From assembly GCA_029260295.1 (NCBI GenBank), contig JAJDDN010000008.1:186001-250000 (forward strand): DNA of 64,000 nucleotides. The letters are read 5' to 3'. This document shows positions 1 to 9,631 of this stretch, in pieces. The translations under genes and the position numbers were made by a program. Within the stretch, counting starts at the first letter, position 1; each line of letters begins with the position of its first letter. Below the pieces are notes generated by a model. It was not told the DNA's origin, made no database searches, and saw nothing but the letters and a program-made list of their open reading frames with translations. This DNA comes from Phycisphaerales bacterium (GTDB taxonomy: Bacteria; Planctomycetota; Phycisphaerae; Phycisphaerales; UBA1924).

Positions 1-2
1 GG

Positions 3-161
3 TCCTATACCGAGGATCTCAACAACCCCGACACCTCCCCTCTGGTTTCGGATGAAGCTTCAAAGAGGGCGGCCCGCGCCTCGTGGGTCCGCCAGATTGT
101 CTTTACCCCACGCACACCATTCGCTATCCGTGTCGTTACCCTCGAGGAGAACTCGCCATGA
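3..161 (+). CDS. C-terminal end of a type II secretion pseudopilin-like protein (partial)
   Basis: An open frame enters from the left edge and runs 52 codons to a TGA that overlaps the ATG of the next gene in an ATGA arrangement. The fragment has no recognisable domain; it ends in a basic, beta-like stretch (RQIVFTPRTPFAIRVVTL). The position directly before J-like and K-like genes suggests a GspI-type minor pseudopilin, but that is inferred from gene order alone. The 4-base overlap indicates translational coupling. Confidence 0.5.
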   Translation, partial: SYTEDLNNPDTSPLVSDEASKRAARASWVRQIVFTPRTPFAIRVVTLEENSP

Positions 162-1990
162 GTATGAGCCATCCTCAGCAACATCCACGCCGAATCCATA
201 CCAACATTGGATTCACCATCATCGAGGTGCTCGTCACCATTGGCATCCTTGTCATTATCGCCGTTGGCGTTTCGACTATTTTCTCTTCGGTTTCCGAAAC
301 GGTCAATAAGGGCAAACGAATCTCCGAGATCAACCGTTACGCAGCGCAGTTTGAACGCATCATGCGCGACGACTTCCAGAACATGACCCGCGACGGGTTC
401 CTCGTTATTGTTCATCAGAACGCTGAGGGTGCCAACTTCGACCGTGATGTCCAGCTCTCGCCCGGGGATATCTCCGGACTCAATAACAAGGGCCGCCCAC
501 GCCGCGTTGATGAGATCATGTTCTTCAGCCAGGGCCAGTTTGAATCCTCGCGCCGCGCCATCGCGACCGACATGGTCGCCAGATCTTCCGAAGCCGCCAT
601 CTACTACGGCCACGGCCAAAAGCGAGTCCCAGACCTCGTAGATCCGAGCCCAGGAAATCCCAACAACCTATTTTTCAATCCAATAGTCACCGATACCAAC
701 TACGAGCCCGACGCTCGTCTCGGGCTCGCACCCAGCGGCATTGTCAACCCCAACCAGTATGCCCGTGATTGGTCGCTCCTCCGCCATGTTACCCTTCTCG
801 CCCAGCCACAATCCGCCGGTCAGGCCCTCCCAGATGATGTCTACGGCGTCACACGAATCGGGACAGATCGCCAGTGGCTCGAAGATTCACAGCGACAAAT
901 CGCCCTCCAGCCCGCAGGGCGGTCCATCTTCAACTCGCTATCGCAAACCGGATTCGCCGGAGCCCTTCCAGCAACCGCAAACTATGACCTCCCGAAGTGG
1001 TACAGGCAGTACCAACCCGCCGGCGGTCCGATGCCCTTCGGATTTGTTGACCCCGTTCTTCGCTCCTCAGGCCTGCTCGACATCGTTACCGAAGACCTCG
1101 CAAGTATTCAAGCCACTTTGTACGGTGTTTCATTTTCCGATAGCCCACTCGACTACTGGACCCGTAACAACCTCAATCAAAACCCCGCTTCCATGAGTAG
1201 TTCTTATGACAGGTTCGCTTTGGATTTCTGGGATCCGTTGACCTCACCGAGCCCGGCCAATGCGAACAACCTCAGTCTACCGGTCAACGGCGGATCGTCG
1301 CCGCACTTCGACAATGTCCGTGACTGGATGATCGATGCGATGCCTTCCCTTTGGGATGTCAACTTCGACCCGCCGGTTCAACTCTCACGCGTTCGCTACG
1401 AGGACATCCCCACGCGTCTCCTGTATGACAGCGATGCATTCGGCAACCCAAGCAATCAAGCAAATCAGCGGTCACGGATCTACGCCGAGGCCGATCAAGA
1501 AATGCTCGGTTCTTCTGTATTCATTCCGCAATGCACCGAGTTCGTTATCGAATGGTCATTCGGATTCATTGACGCTTCAATCACTGATCCTACAGATCTG
1601 AGATACAAAAAAATGCTCTGGTACGGGCTCGATCGTTGGATCGATTCAAATCAGAACGGCTTGATAGAACCATCAGGCAACGGACTGGTAGCCGGCCAAG
1701 ATCAACTCGTGGCAGAGTACTATAACAAACGCCCAGCTGTCCCCGCGATCCCCAACTTTGATCGAGGCCCAGACCCAGAACTTATCGTCGGCCACCCCGC
1801 GATCGCGGGTGGCTTCGGCACCCCTCCGGCATTAGAAATCTCCACCTTTGCCTACCCAGACCTCAACGGCACCCAGTGGCCATGGCCAAAGTTCATCCGG
1901 GTCACCATCTCCATCGCCGATCCAAACGATTTAACCCTCGAACGAACATTCCAGATGGTCTTCGATATACCAGAGGCGTCCAACAACTGA
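158..1990 (+). CDS. GspJ-like minor pseudopilin, unusually long
   Basis: This 610-residue protein has a type III (prepilin) signal: a basic leader, cleavage expected after Gly18 (G/FTIIEVLV) and the conserved Glu at mature position +5, followed by a hydrophobic helix. The C-terminus (KFIRVTISIADPND...FQMVFDIPE) resembles the last strands of GspJ/PulJ proteins. Typical GspJ proteins are around 200 residues, so about 400 residues are inserted between helix and C-terminus; the insert has no recognised domain. The start at 158 is chosen because GAGGAGA lies just upstream and the codon overlaps the preceding stop; an in-frame upstream ATG at 83 lies inside the preceding gene. It probably sits at the tip of a pseudopilus with the K-like protein encoded next. 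Confidence 0.75.
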   Translation: MSMSHPQQHPRRIHTNIGFTIIEVLVTIGILVIIAVGVSTIFSSVSETVNKGKRISEINRYAAQFERIMRDDFQNMTRDGFLVIVHQNAEGANFDRDVQLSPGDISGLNNKGRPRRVDEIMFFSQGQFESSRRAIATDMVARSSEAAIYYGHGQKRVPDLVDPSPGNPNNLFFNPIVTDTNYEPDARLGLAPSGIVNPNQYARDWSLLRHVTLLAQPQSAGQALPDDVYGVTRIGTDRQWLEDSQRQIALQPAGRSIFNSLSQTGFAGALPATANYDLPKWYRQYQPAGGPMPFGFVDPVLRSSGLLDIVTEDLASIQATLYGVSFSDSPLDYWTRNNLNQNPASMSSSYDRFALDFWDPLTSPSPANANNLSLPVNGGSSPHFDNVRDWMIDAMPSLWDVNFDPPVQLSRVRYEDIPTRLLYDSDAFGNPSNQANQRSRIYAEADQEMLGSSVFIPQCTEFVIEWSFGFIDASITDPTDLRYKKMLWYGLDRWIDSNQNGLIEPSGNGLVAGQDQLVAEYYNKRPAVPAIPNFDRGPDPELIVGHPAIAGGFGTPPALEISTFAYPDLNGTQWPWPKFIRVTISIADPNDLTLERTFQMVFDIPEASNN

Positions 1991-2110
1991 CCCTCTCAGA
2001 CAACACACCGGCATTGGGACACTGCGGGCACCACGCAGCAATGACACGCCGACCCCCCAACCCCAAAGAGGTGCAACGCCCGCATACCAGTTGCGAGCAC
2101 GGAGCAAGTC

Positions 2111-5100
2111 ATGACGACACAGACCCACAACTCAATCTCAAGCCATGCCCGTCGCGGCTCGGCCATCCTCATCGTCGTGGGTACCCTCGCGCTCATCGCG
2201 GTCTTCGCTGCGATCTACATTTCTGTCGGTCAGAGCGATCAGCGCGTCGCCAACTCGATCTCGAACCGCAATAAAATTGATGCAAACGCGGACATCATCG
2301 CCAACCACATCCTTGGAATCCTCGGCAGCGACCGCCTCGACTTCACTGTCCAGCACATCGACGACGGCTCCGCCGTTTTCTTCACCCCAGAAGTCACCGA
2401 CGCCCCTTACACCGGGTGGGATATGCGTTCAGAGTCCGACGACGAGTGGGAACGATTCAACCCCTCCGGGCGTCACTGGCTTCAAGGCAACTCCGCATCC
2501 ACCGATTATCGCGTCGCCTCAGACCCCTGGCTCGCCTCAACAACCCCGACCTTCCTCGGCGATCCCGGTCAGCCAATCTCAGGCGATGACCTGCGCCCCT
2601 TTGGTTCATTGCTCACGCAAGGATGGTCGGGTGATCCTGAAGTCTTTATTGCCGACGCCTACTCATCGAGCTTTCTCGACAACCGAGACTGGCTCCAAAT
2701 CTCAAACCTCGCGCCCGATGGCCGATTCGTCAACCTCTTTAACCTAAGAGAAAACACACTGACCCCAGCCCGAAACAACGGCTTCAATGACCCATCGGTC
2801 GGCGGCTTTGATTCAGAGCCAGGCACAGGAGCCTTTACAAGAGAGTCAGACGGCCGGACGGTCCGTCGCATGAGCGAGTATCTCTCACTCTGGAATCAAG
2901 AACAACCCGGAGTCTCAAGCTCACGGATCAGAGCCTTCGACCCCGAAGATGTGGGTGTCTGGCTACCCGGACGAAATACGCCAGCAGATATCGGCCCCGA
3001 TGTCGCCAATATTCCGGCCGTATGGACCATGTATCAACGCTTCGCGTTGCTCCCGATCGACCAGCCTTTCCTCACGGTCAATCGTCATGATCAAATTTCC
3101 ACCTGGGCAGACCCAGACTTCATCAACTATCAATGGGCCGACGCCGACGGCAACGGCATGGCCGACTCACGCTGGTTCGAACTCGCTTCGGCCCAGGATA
3201 CCCAATCGGGATCAAACCTACCCCGCACCGATGTCGAGCGTCTGTACGATTCAGGTCAGAGCCGCATTTTCGTCGCCGCGCGTGTTATGGATTTATCTTC
3301 AGTTGTCAATGTCAACACCGCATCAGATCAACTCGACAAACCAGAGCCAGAGTTGGGAGCCCCAATGGGCTTCACCCCCGGCGAGGTTGACCTCCGCCGC
3401 CTGCTCACTATGCAGGACGCCTCGGAAAACTCTTCGATTTCCATTAGCGGAAATGGCAGCCTGGCACCGGCCAACTATCACCGGGGTCGGGGGGCGCGAA
3501 ACAACCCCGCCGGTAACTTCCCAGAACAAATACGCGACGATGACTACCGATTTTATCGCAGTGTTGTCCTAGACGCCGCGGACCCGGCCGACCCTCCCGA
3601 GATGCAGCCGCACTCCACCTCGCTCAGTATTGGTCGTTACGCGTACGACTCGATTAAACGAGGCATGCTCGAGGGGAACACGCTCGACGATCGATACTTT
3701 GCATGGCCACCAGAGTTTCAACCGGACTTCGGTGATCCTGTTGCACCGTTGACGACGGCCGACTTTGATAGTGTCTTTAACTCACCGGAGCCAATCACAA
3801 ACGCCCCCTATTACAATGTGAACTCGTTATTTCGTCTTTCGCAACAGTTCTTCCAGTCGCCCCCGGTATCTCCAATGCCAGGAGCACTCATTGAACAGGC
3901 CGAGCAGCGGAAATGGCTCTACGAGAACTATGGTGCTCTCGATCCGAATAGACCGTTTATGCAGGGAGTCCAAACAGAAGCTGATTCTGTCGCCCTCTAC
4001 AACAACGATGATCTTCTCGAACTCCTCTCTTTCTGGGGGCTCAACGATCCGGGCACCACTTCCCGCCTCGAAAAAGCGGCGATGGGCCGGATGCCATCAA
4101 TCTTACAGAAAAATCAGCGTGCATTTACGCCACTGCTCTCCAACAGACCGCTCGCGATCGATCGCAAGCAGCACGGCTTTGTCGATGAGGACGGCTATGT
4201 CAACAGCTACATGATCGCAGACCCAAGAGACAAACGAGCAATCGTTGGAGGCATCGCCAAAGAATCCATGGCTTTCCTCGCCACATCGCCCCGCCAGTTC
4301 CTCACCACCATCAACGGTGCCACCCATCTCAAGCCCGGATCGTTCGTCAACTCGGTTTCCCCGACACTGGTCGGCCAGAGCGCACCAACTCTCCAGAGCG
4401 TGCTCTCAAGCCCCACGCAACTCTTCAACCTCTACGCCGACGCCCTCGCCGGCGAGCTCAATACTTGGAAAGTCCCAGGCGGAGCAATCGACGACCTCTT
4501 CGAACTCGACCCCGCCCAGTCACGCACCAACGAAACCGCCACCCTCTTCTACGGCCACCGAGGCCCTGAACTCGCACTCAGAACCGCCGCACATATGGCG
4601 GCCAACATGAAAGACCTCAACGACTCAGACACCACCCCAACCGTCCTCACCCTGCTAATGGACAACTCCAGACGCGACGATTTCGGAATCACCAACTTCC
4701 CCGAAGATCTCCAGCCATCAAACGACTGGTACCGTGACTATCCAGGCGTCGCCGATGGAAATCTTCTGGACCTCGGGGACAACAGACTCCCAGGAACCGA
4801 AGGCGGCGGCTCGCACATCACAGACGAGCACCGTCAAGCCATTAACATCTACGGCATAGAACCCATGCCCGTCCTGACCGAAACAGTCAGTTTCTATGTC
4901 TTCCACGACGCCTCCCAATCAGGCGCCAATGGCGACGATGATTTCTCCCCATTCCGCCCAGCAAGAACCGGCGGCACCCCGCCGGCGCTCCCATTGCCCG
5001 GGACTCAACGAAAAATCACCATTGACCCGAACCCAGACTCCACATCCAACAGCGATTGCCTCGTCCAAGGCATCGCCTTCCAGCTCCACAACCCATGGGA

Positions 5101-7969
5101 CGCGCCGATCTCTCTTGGCGGCAATGGCAAGAATACCAACGCCCCGCTGACCCGCCAGCGTGACCCAGATGACAACTCCGTTATCGATACAACCGCAAAC
5201 TTCGAGTTCGATTACTACATCGAATGGAACGGCTACTTCTTCAAGCTCGCAGAGTACACCCGCTACTACCCGCCATCTTCGAGTGCCTTTGACTATCGCA
5301 ACGAAGATTCGGATGACCTCGGCGTCTCGAACCCCGGGCTCGATTTTCCAGAAACGGTTGCAAATGACCCAAACAACGGATTGGTGCTCGATCCAGCCGT
5401 ATACCCAGACTACATCGCACGCAATGTCGTGCTACAGCCCGGAGACACCCGCGTCTTCTACGCCATCGCCGACCCAAGATTTGATGTTGGAAACAGCGAG
5501 CTCGTACTCGATACCAAATGGCGTGCGGCCCTCGCCGCCTATGGCGAGTTGCCAGTTGAGTTCTCTGCCGGGGGGATCGATTTCGATTCAGACGGCCTAA
5601 TCGACGGTGCCGACCGTCGCGGCTGGACCGGGCCTGCCAAAGAATGGATTCAAAACCAGTTCGGGTCAAACACACAAACCCCGTCAGTCCAGATCCACCC
5701 AATGAACCCCCAGACCGGTGAGTACGCCAACGAGGACTACCAAAGCTACCTCAACACCCCGCTCGACCATTCAAACCCGACCGGCTTTACCGGCTCATTT
5801 ACTCAACTCGCATCCGCAGCGAACCGTGAGGATTCGGGCGAGGTTCGTCTCTGGCGCAAGATCGTCACCACCGCAGAGGAAACCACAGACAACACTTCTG
5901 ATGGTCTGACCAACAGTACCACCGAAAACCTTCTCCACAACGACATGCTTGTAGACCGGATGAGCCTTGAAAGCGGTGTCGCTGAGCCCTTCGACCTCGC
6001 CGGAAATGAGCTCCCCAAATCCGCTTCATTCCCAGAAGGCTACCCAAACACCCCCTCAGAAGTCGCCGCCGCAGTCCGCAACGACAACACCGGCTACACG
6101 CTCGTCCAGTGGGCATCAACCAGCCGCAGAGATTGGGTTGACGGGGCTCTCGGCGACATCGCCACTCCCGCTGAACCAGGCGTGAGCCAGGTGCGTGAGT
6201 GGATCCTCTCATCACGATTGAGCCCCGCTTCGAGTCTGGTATCTGCGACCGACAGGCATATAGAGTTTAACTCAGAAAACGATTCAGCTTTCACCAACGA
6301 AGACTTCATCGATGGCGGCGGCAAAGACCTTGATAATGTCACCGAGCCAAGAGGTCTGATCATCAACGGAAATGTTGAGGCAAGATCAGACTACGAAACC
6401 CACCGGACCCTCGGCGATATGTACGGACACTTCCGCCCAATCCTCCTGACCGCCGCACTCGAACCATATCGCAAGAGCGAGCTCGAGTTCTTGGCCCCGG
6501 ACAACGGCGACCTGGGTTCAGAGGTAAAGTTCAACCGCGACTTAACAAATGCCCAGTGGTTCAATCCAAGCGGAGCCTCTCTCCACGAAGATGACGATAC
6601 AAACCCAGATAATCTCCGTCCAGAACTCCTCACCAGTGCGCAAGGGTTCAACGGGGCCCCCCGCCTTGCCGACCTTCTCATGGCTTGGGGCATTGGTCCA
6701 GCCTTTGCGCCGTCACAAGCGGGATCGCTCGGCACAGCCGCTCCCAGCTACTTCAGCCAAGAATGGATGACCTTCACCGAAGCTCTTGCAATCGCTCTGG
6801 GCTACGAAGACCCAGCCCCGGCATCGTTAAGTGCTGACAATATCTGGGCCGGTACCCATGCCGCCGGAGACGAGTTCTTCGACAACGGCCACCTCGCACT
6901 CGACAAGTATGTCGCGTATTACAACATCGATACAAGCGAAGTCATCCCAGAGTTCGACACGCTTACCGATATCCGCCGCGGCACCGGTATTCCCATGGCT
7001 CTCGGTGTCCTCGACCAGGCCCGCCCGCTCGAATCAAAGGACACTACCGCCGATCAACTGACAACCCCGACCTACGGGCTCGTCAACATTAACACCGCAC
7101 CCGTCGAAGTCCTCCGTCTCCTCCCAGGCCTGAGCCCGAGCCGGACCGGGTACTACCAAGACAACACGAATGCCAGCAGCATCACCGATGAATGGTGGGC
7201 CAATGAGTTCTCAGAGCTGGACCTGCCAGATCTTTCCGAACCATTTAACCCCACATCCCCAGAGCTTAGAACCCCTGATGTCGCATCGCTCCTCATTGCC
7301 TACCGCGACAGGCTGCAAGCCGATCCAAGGGTCTCGTCTAGATTGGCGAGCTTTGTTGGTGAAGATAATCCACTCAGGTATTCTACAGACACCAGCTTTG
7401 CAGATATACACGCTGACAATCTTGTTACAGAACAATCTGCCAGCGAGCAAGGCCAACTCCTTGATTTCAGAGATCGTGCATCTATCTCGGGCGTCAACGG
7501 ACTCCGCCAAACTCCCGGATTCGGCTCCATGGGTGAAGTCCTCATGGCCACCATCGACCCCAGCATTCAAGGGCAATCGAGTGTTCTAGTCAGTACTTTA
7601 TATTCCCAGCTCGATATCCAGCAATACGGCTCAGACGAACTCCCACTCGACGGCGGTTCAGATTTCGCAAGAACCGCAATCGATCCCCAACTCTTCAATG
7701 GAAACTCGAACGGAGATACCGTTGACGACTACGCCGAACGCCTCGCAATGGCCAACGGCATCCTCAACACCATATCCGTCCGCTCAGACTACTACGCCGT
7801 CTGGTTTGTCATCCATGTCTACCAAGAGTCCGATGTCTCCAATCTGCTGCCTGAGGACCCCCTGATCCCCTCAATCGCCAAGCGGTATGTCATGGTTGTC
7901 GACAGGACCAATGTCGTAGACCCCGGAGACACCCCAAAAATCATCTTCCTCAAAGAAGTACCCATGTAA
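2111..7969 (+). CDS. Giant GspK-like secretion/pilus tip protein
   Basis: At 1952 residues this is the largest gene in the window. Residues about 14-40 form a basic-then-hydrophobic N-terminal anchor (RRGSAILIVVGTLALIAVF) of the kind in GspK/PilX proteins. Near residue 1655 there is YGLVNINTAPVEVLRLLPG, the hallmark of the GspK helix-hairpin-helix segment; a related VVNVNTAS motif occurs near residue 395. GspK is usually about 300 residues, so the rest is extracytoplasmic expansion rich in Asp, Asn and Pro. It lies 120 bases after the J-like gene, consistent with one I-J-K operon. GspK caps the pseudopilus in the known systems; this size could make it a surface-exposed tip protein. The exact start could be a few codons later. 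Confidence 0.7.
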   Translation: MTTQTHNSISSHARRGSAILIVVGTLALIAVFAAIYISVGQSDQRVANSISNRNKIDANADIIANHILGILGSDRLDFTVQHIDDGSAVFFTPEVTDAPYTGWDMRSESDDEWERFNPSGRHWLQGNSASTDYRVASDPWLASTTPTFLGDPGQPISGDDLRPFGSLLTQGWSGDPEVFIADAYSSSFLDNRDWLQISNLAPDGRFVNLFNLRENTLTPARNNGFNDPSVGGFDSEPGTGAFTRESDGRTVRRMSEYLSLWNQEQPGVSSSRIRAFDPEDVGVWLPGRNTPADIGPDVANIPAVWTMYQRFALLPIDQPFLTVNRHDQISTWADPDFINYQWADADGNGMADSRWFELASAQDTQSGSNLPRTDVERLYDSGQSRIFVAARVMDLSSVVNVNTASDQLDKPEPELGAPMGFTPGEVDLRRLLTMQDASENSSISISGNGSLAPANYHRGRGARNNPAGNFPEQIRDDDYRFYRSVVLDAADPADPPEMQPHSTSLSIGRYAYDSIKRGMLEGNTLDDRYFAWPPEFQPDFGDPVAPLTTADFDSVFNSPEPITNAPYYNVNSLFRLSQQFFQSPPVSPMPGALIEQAEQRKWLYENYGALDPNRPFMQGVQTEADSVALYNNDDLLELLSFWGLNDPGTTSRLEKAAMGRMPSILQKNQRAFTPLLSNRPLAIDRKQHGFVDEDGYVNSYMIADPRDKRAIVGGIAKESMAFLATSPRQFLTTINGATHLKPGSFVNSVSPTLVGQSAPTLQSVLSSPTQLFNLYADALAGELNTWKVPGGAIDDLFELDPAQSRTNETATLFYGHRGPELALRTAAHMAANMKDLNDSDTTPTVLTLLMDNSRRDDFGITNFPEDLQPSNDWYRDYPGVADGNLLDLGDNRLPGTEGGGSHITDEHRQAINIYGIEPMPVLTETVSFYVFHDASQSGANGDDDFSPFRPARTGGTPPALPLPGTQRKITIDPNPDSTSNSDCLVQGIAFQLHNPWDAPISLGGNGKNTNAPLTRQRDPDDNSVIDTTANFEFDYYIEWNGYFFKLAEYTRYYPPSSSAFDYRNEDSDDLGVSNPGLDFPETVANDPNNGLVLDPAVYPDYIARNVVLQPGDTRVFYAIADPRFDVGNSELVLDTKWRAALAAYGELPVEFSAGGIDFDSDGLIDGADRRGWTGPAKEWIQNQFGSNTQTPSVQIHPMNPQTGEYANEDYQSYLNTPLDHSNPTGFTGSFTQLASAANREDSGEVRLWRKIVTTAEETTDNTSDGLTNSTTENLLHNDMLVDRMSLESGVAEPFDLAGNELPKSASFPEGYPNTPSEVAAAVRNDNTGYTLVQWASTSRRDWVDGALGDIATPAEPGVSQVREWILSSRLSPASSLVSATDRHIEFNSENDSAFTNEDFIDGGGKDLDNVTEPRGLIINGNVEARSDYETHRTLGDMYGHFRPILLTAALEPYRKSELEFLAPDNGDLGSEVKFNRDLTNAQWFNPSGASLHEDDDTNPDNLRPELLTSAQGFNGAPRLADLLMAWGIGPAFAPSQAGSLGTAAPSYFSQEWMTFTEALAIALGYEDPAPASLSADNIWAGTHAAGDEFFDNGHLALDKYVAYYNIDTSEVIPEFDTLTDIRRGTGIPMALGVLDQARPLESKDTTADQLTTPTYGLVNINTAPVEVLRLLPGLSPSRTGYYQDNTNASSITDEWWANEFSELDLPDLSEPFNPTSPELRTPDVASLLIAYRDRLQADPRVSSRLASFVGEDNPLRYSTDTSFADIHADNLVTEQSASEQGQLLDFRDRASISGVNGLRQTPGFGSMGEVLMATIDPSIQGQSSVLVSTLYSQLDIQQYGSDELPLDGGSDFARTAIDPQLFNGNSNGDTVDDYAERLAMANGILNTISVRSDYYAVWFVIHVYQESDVSNLLPEDPLIPSIAKRYVMVVDRTNVVDPGDTPKIIFLKEVPM

Positions 7970-8041
7970 TCACCCAGAATCAGAATGTAGCCCCAAGTTG
8001 ACTGGCAGCACGCCCGATACGGGTCTACACTACAGGCCCTA

Positions 8042-8115
8042 CAGGGTGTAGCTCAGCTTGGTAGAGCGTCTGGTTTGGGACCAGAAGGTCGCAGGTTCAA
8101 ATCCTGTCTCCCTGA
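8042..8115 (+). tRNA. tRNA-Pro (UGG)
   Basis: The sequence folds as a 74-nt cloverleaf: acceptor stem CAGGGTG/CTCCCTG with one T-T mismatch, a D-arm containing GCTCAG...GAGC, anticodon loop TTTGGGA (anticodon TGG), T-loop TTCAAAT between GCAGG and CCTGT, discriminator A. CCA is not encoded. An intrinsic terminator follows. Confidence 0.92.
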
Positions 8116-8134
8116 TTCGTAAAGAACAAGATTC

Positions 8135-8165
8135 AGCCACAGACTAAAATCTGCGGCTTTTTCTT
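8135..8165 (+). terminator. Intrinsic terminator of tRNA-Pro
   Basis: AGCCACAGA and TCTGCGGCT form a 9-bp stem with one mismatch and a short A-rich loop, followed immediately by TTTTTCTTT. It lies 19 bases after the tRNA. Confidence 0.8.
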
Positions 8166-8232
8166 TGCCCATACCGTTCAGATTGTCAGCTATATCTCTA
8201 CGCTGCGGTGTGCATCACACCACCAAACCGGA

Positions 8233-8238
8233 TAAGGT
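8233..8238 (+). promoter_or_regulatory. Candidate -10 box placing transcription start on the ATG (leaderless)
   Basis: TAAGGT preceded by ACCGGA lies exactly 6 bases before the ATG at 8245, with no Shine-Dalgarno sequence between. The same TANNNT-N6-start layout recurs before xseA and scpB in this window. No good -35 box is visible. Confidence 0.35.
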
Positions 8239-8244
8239 GCATCC

Positions 8245-9549
8245 ATGCCCAGCGTGTCGTCTCCAAACACTCAACCAGAGCCAGAATCCGTACCCGCACT
8301 CTCGGTCCCGACGCGTCACAGAGACAATCCGCTCACCCGCTCCAAACCCGCCCTCATCGGATTTGCATTCCTCGCTCTCATGTTCTTTGCTTGCCTTGGC
8401 TCACTCCCTTGGACACTCTCGGCGGCTGATTCAAGTGTTTCAGGAGTTCCAAGGTATGACACCGGCGAACCCAAATCAGGACGCCTCCCTCCGCAGTGGT
8501 GGCCCTACGACGAGATCGATACCAGCCGCTCTATCGCCGCTGTCGACAAAGCGGCCCTCGCTCAAATAGCAACTGCCCACAATTCCACTATCGACGAGAT
8601 TCTCGATGGCTCAAACGAACCCGCAGCAAAGGCCGCTCTCGCACAAGCCCCTGCATTCATCCTCGGCTCAGATACCCTCGGCCGCTCCCTCGCCGTCCGA
8701 ATCCTAACCGGCGGCGGAATCTCCCTCACCATCGGCATCTGCGCCGCCTTTATCTCCGTCGGTATCGGGACCATCTACGGCGCCTTCGCCGCCTACATGG
8801 GAGGCAAAGTAGACGCCATCATGATGCGGATCGTCGATGTCCTCTACGGGCTCCCCTACATACTTCTGGTTGTCCTTCTCGCTGTTGCTTCCAACGCCAT
8901 GCTCGACGAATACCAATCCAGAGCCCGAACCAAGACCAACTGGTCGATCAACCAAATCATTGATACCCAGTCCTTGGATTCCGGCGATCCTCTAACAAAG
9001 TCCGAAGCCCGCATCATCTTCGAGACCGATGCTGTTATTCAAGACGAGCTCATGCTCCAAGCCGTCCAAATTTATCCCAGACGGGTGTTTTCTGCAGGCA
9101 CCCGAACCACCCTCGATGTCCTCACGCTTCTGATCGCGATCGGAGGCGTTTCCTGGCTCACCATGGCTCGGGTGATCCGAGGCCAAGTCCTGTCTCTCAA
9201 GAATCAACCCTTCATCGAAGCCGCCAGGGCACTTGGTTCGCCGGGGCATCGGGTCTTCATCCGCCACCTTCTCCCAAATTTAGTCGGTCCAATCGTCGTC
9301 TACGCCACCCTCGCCGTCCCCCAAGCCATCCTCCAAGAGTCCTTCCTGAGCTTCCTAGGCATCGGTGTCAAGCCGCCACTCCCGAGCTGGGGCAACCTTG
9401 CCGCAGAGGGCCTGAGCGAACTCAACACCTTCCGCAGCCACTGGTGGCTCCTCTTCTTCCCGTGTGCATTGCTCGGGATGACCCTGCTTGCGATGAACTT
9501 CGTCGGAGAGGGCCTCAGAGAAGCTTTCGACCCAAAGAGATCCCGTTAA
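8245..9549 (+). CDS. Peptide ABC transporter permease, DppC/OppC type
   Basis: This 434-residue inner-membrane permease has the OppC layout: an N-terminal membrane helix (about residues 35-55), a long periplasmic segment, the motif FILGSDTLGRSLAVRIL that precedes the core in OppC proteins, then further membrane spans. The EAA loop is seen as EAARALGSPGHRVFIRHLLPN, the contact site for the ATPase. The C-terminus FLSFLGIGVKPPLPSWGNL is typical. It is longer than usual OppC (about 300) because of an insertion between the first helix and the core and another between core helices. It precedes the binding protein, the B permease and a second C-type permease, so the locus encodes two C-type permeases. 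Confidence 0.85.
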   Translation: MPSVSSPNTQPEPESVPALSVPTRHRDNPLTRSKPALIGFAFLALMFFACLGSLPWTLSAADSSVSGVPRYDTGEPKSGRLPPQWWPYDEIDTSRSIAAVDKAALAQIATAHNSTIDEILDGSNEPAAKAALAQAPAFILGSDTLGRSLAVRILTGGGISLTIGICAAFISVGIGTIYGAFAAYMGGKVDAIMMRIVDVLYGLPYILLVVLLAVASNAMLDEYQSRARTKTNWSINQIIDTQSLDSGDPLTKSEARIIFETDAVIQDELMLQAVQIYPRRVFSAGTRTTLDVLTLLIAIGGVSWLTMARVIRGQVLSLKNQPFIEAARALGSPGHRVFIRHLLPNLVGPIVVYATLAVPQAILQESFLSFLGIGVKPPLPSWGNLAAEGLSELNTFRSHWWLLFFPCALLGMTLLAMNFVGEGLREAFDPKRSR

Positions 9550-9631
9550 GACATCCCCAAACTACCCGCTAGAATGACCCCAAGGCGATTACCGCCACCA
9601 AGTATGTGACCCAAAACCGGAACCCAATCTC

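Noticed and set aside
7997..8040. A TTGACT/TACACT promoter for tRNA-Pro
   Set aside because: The boxes are 22 bases apart, too far for a normal sigma-70 promoter.
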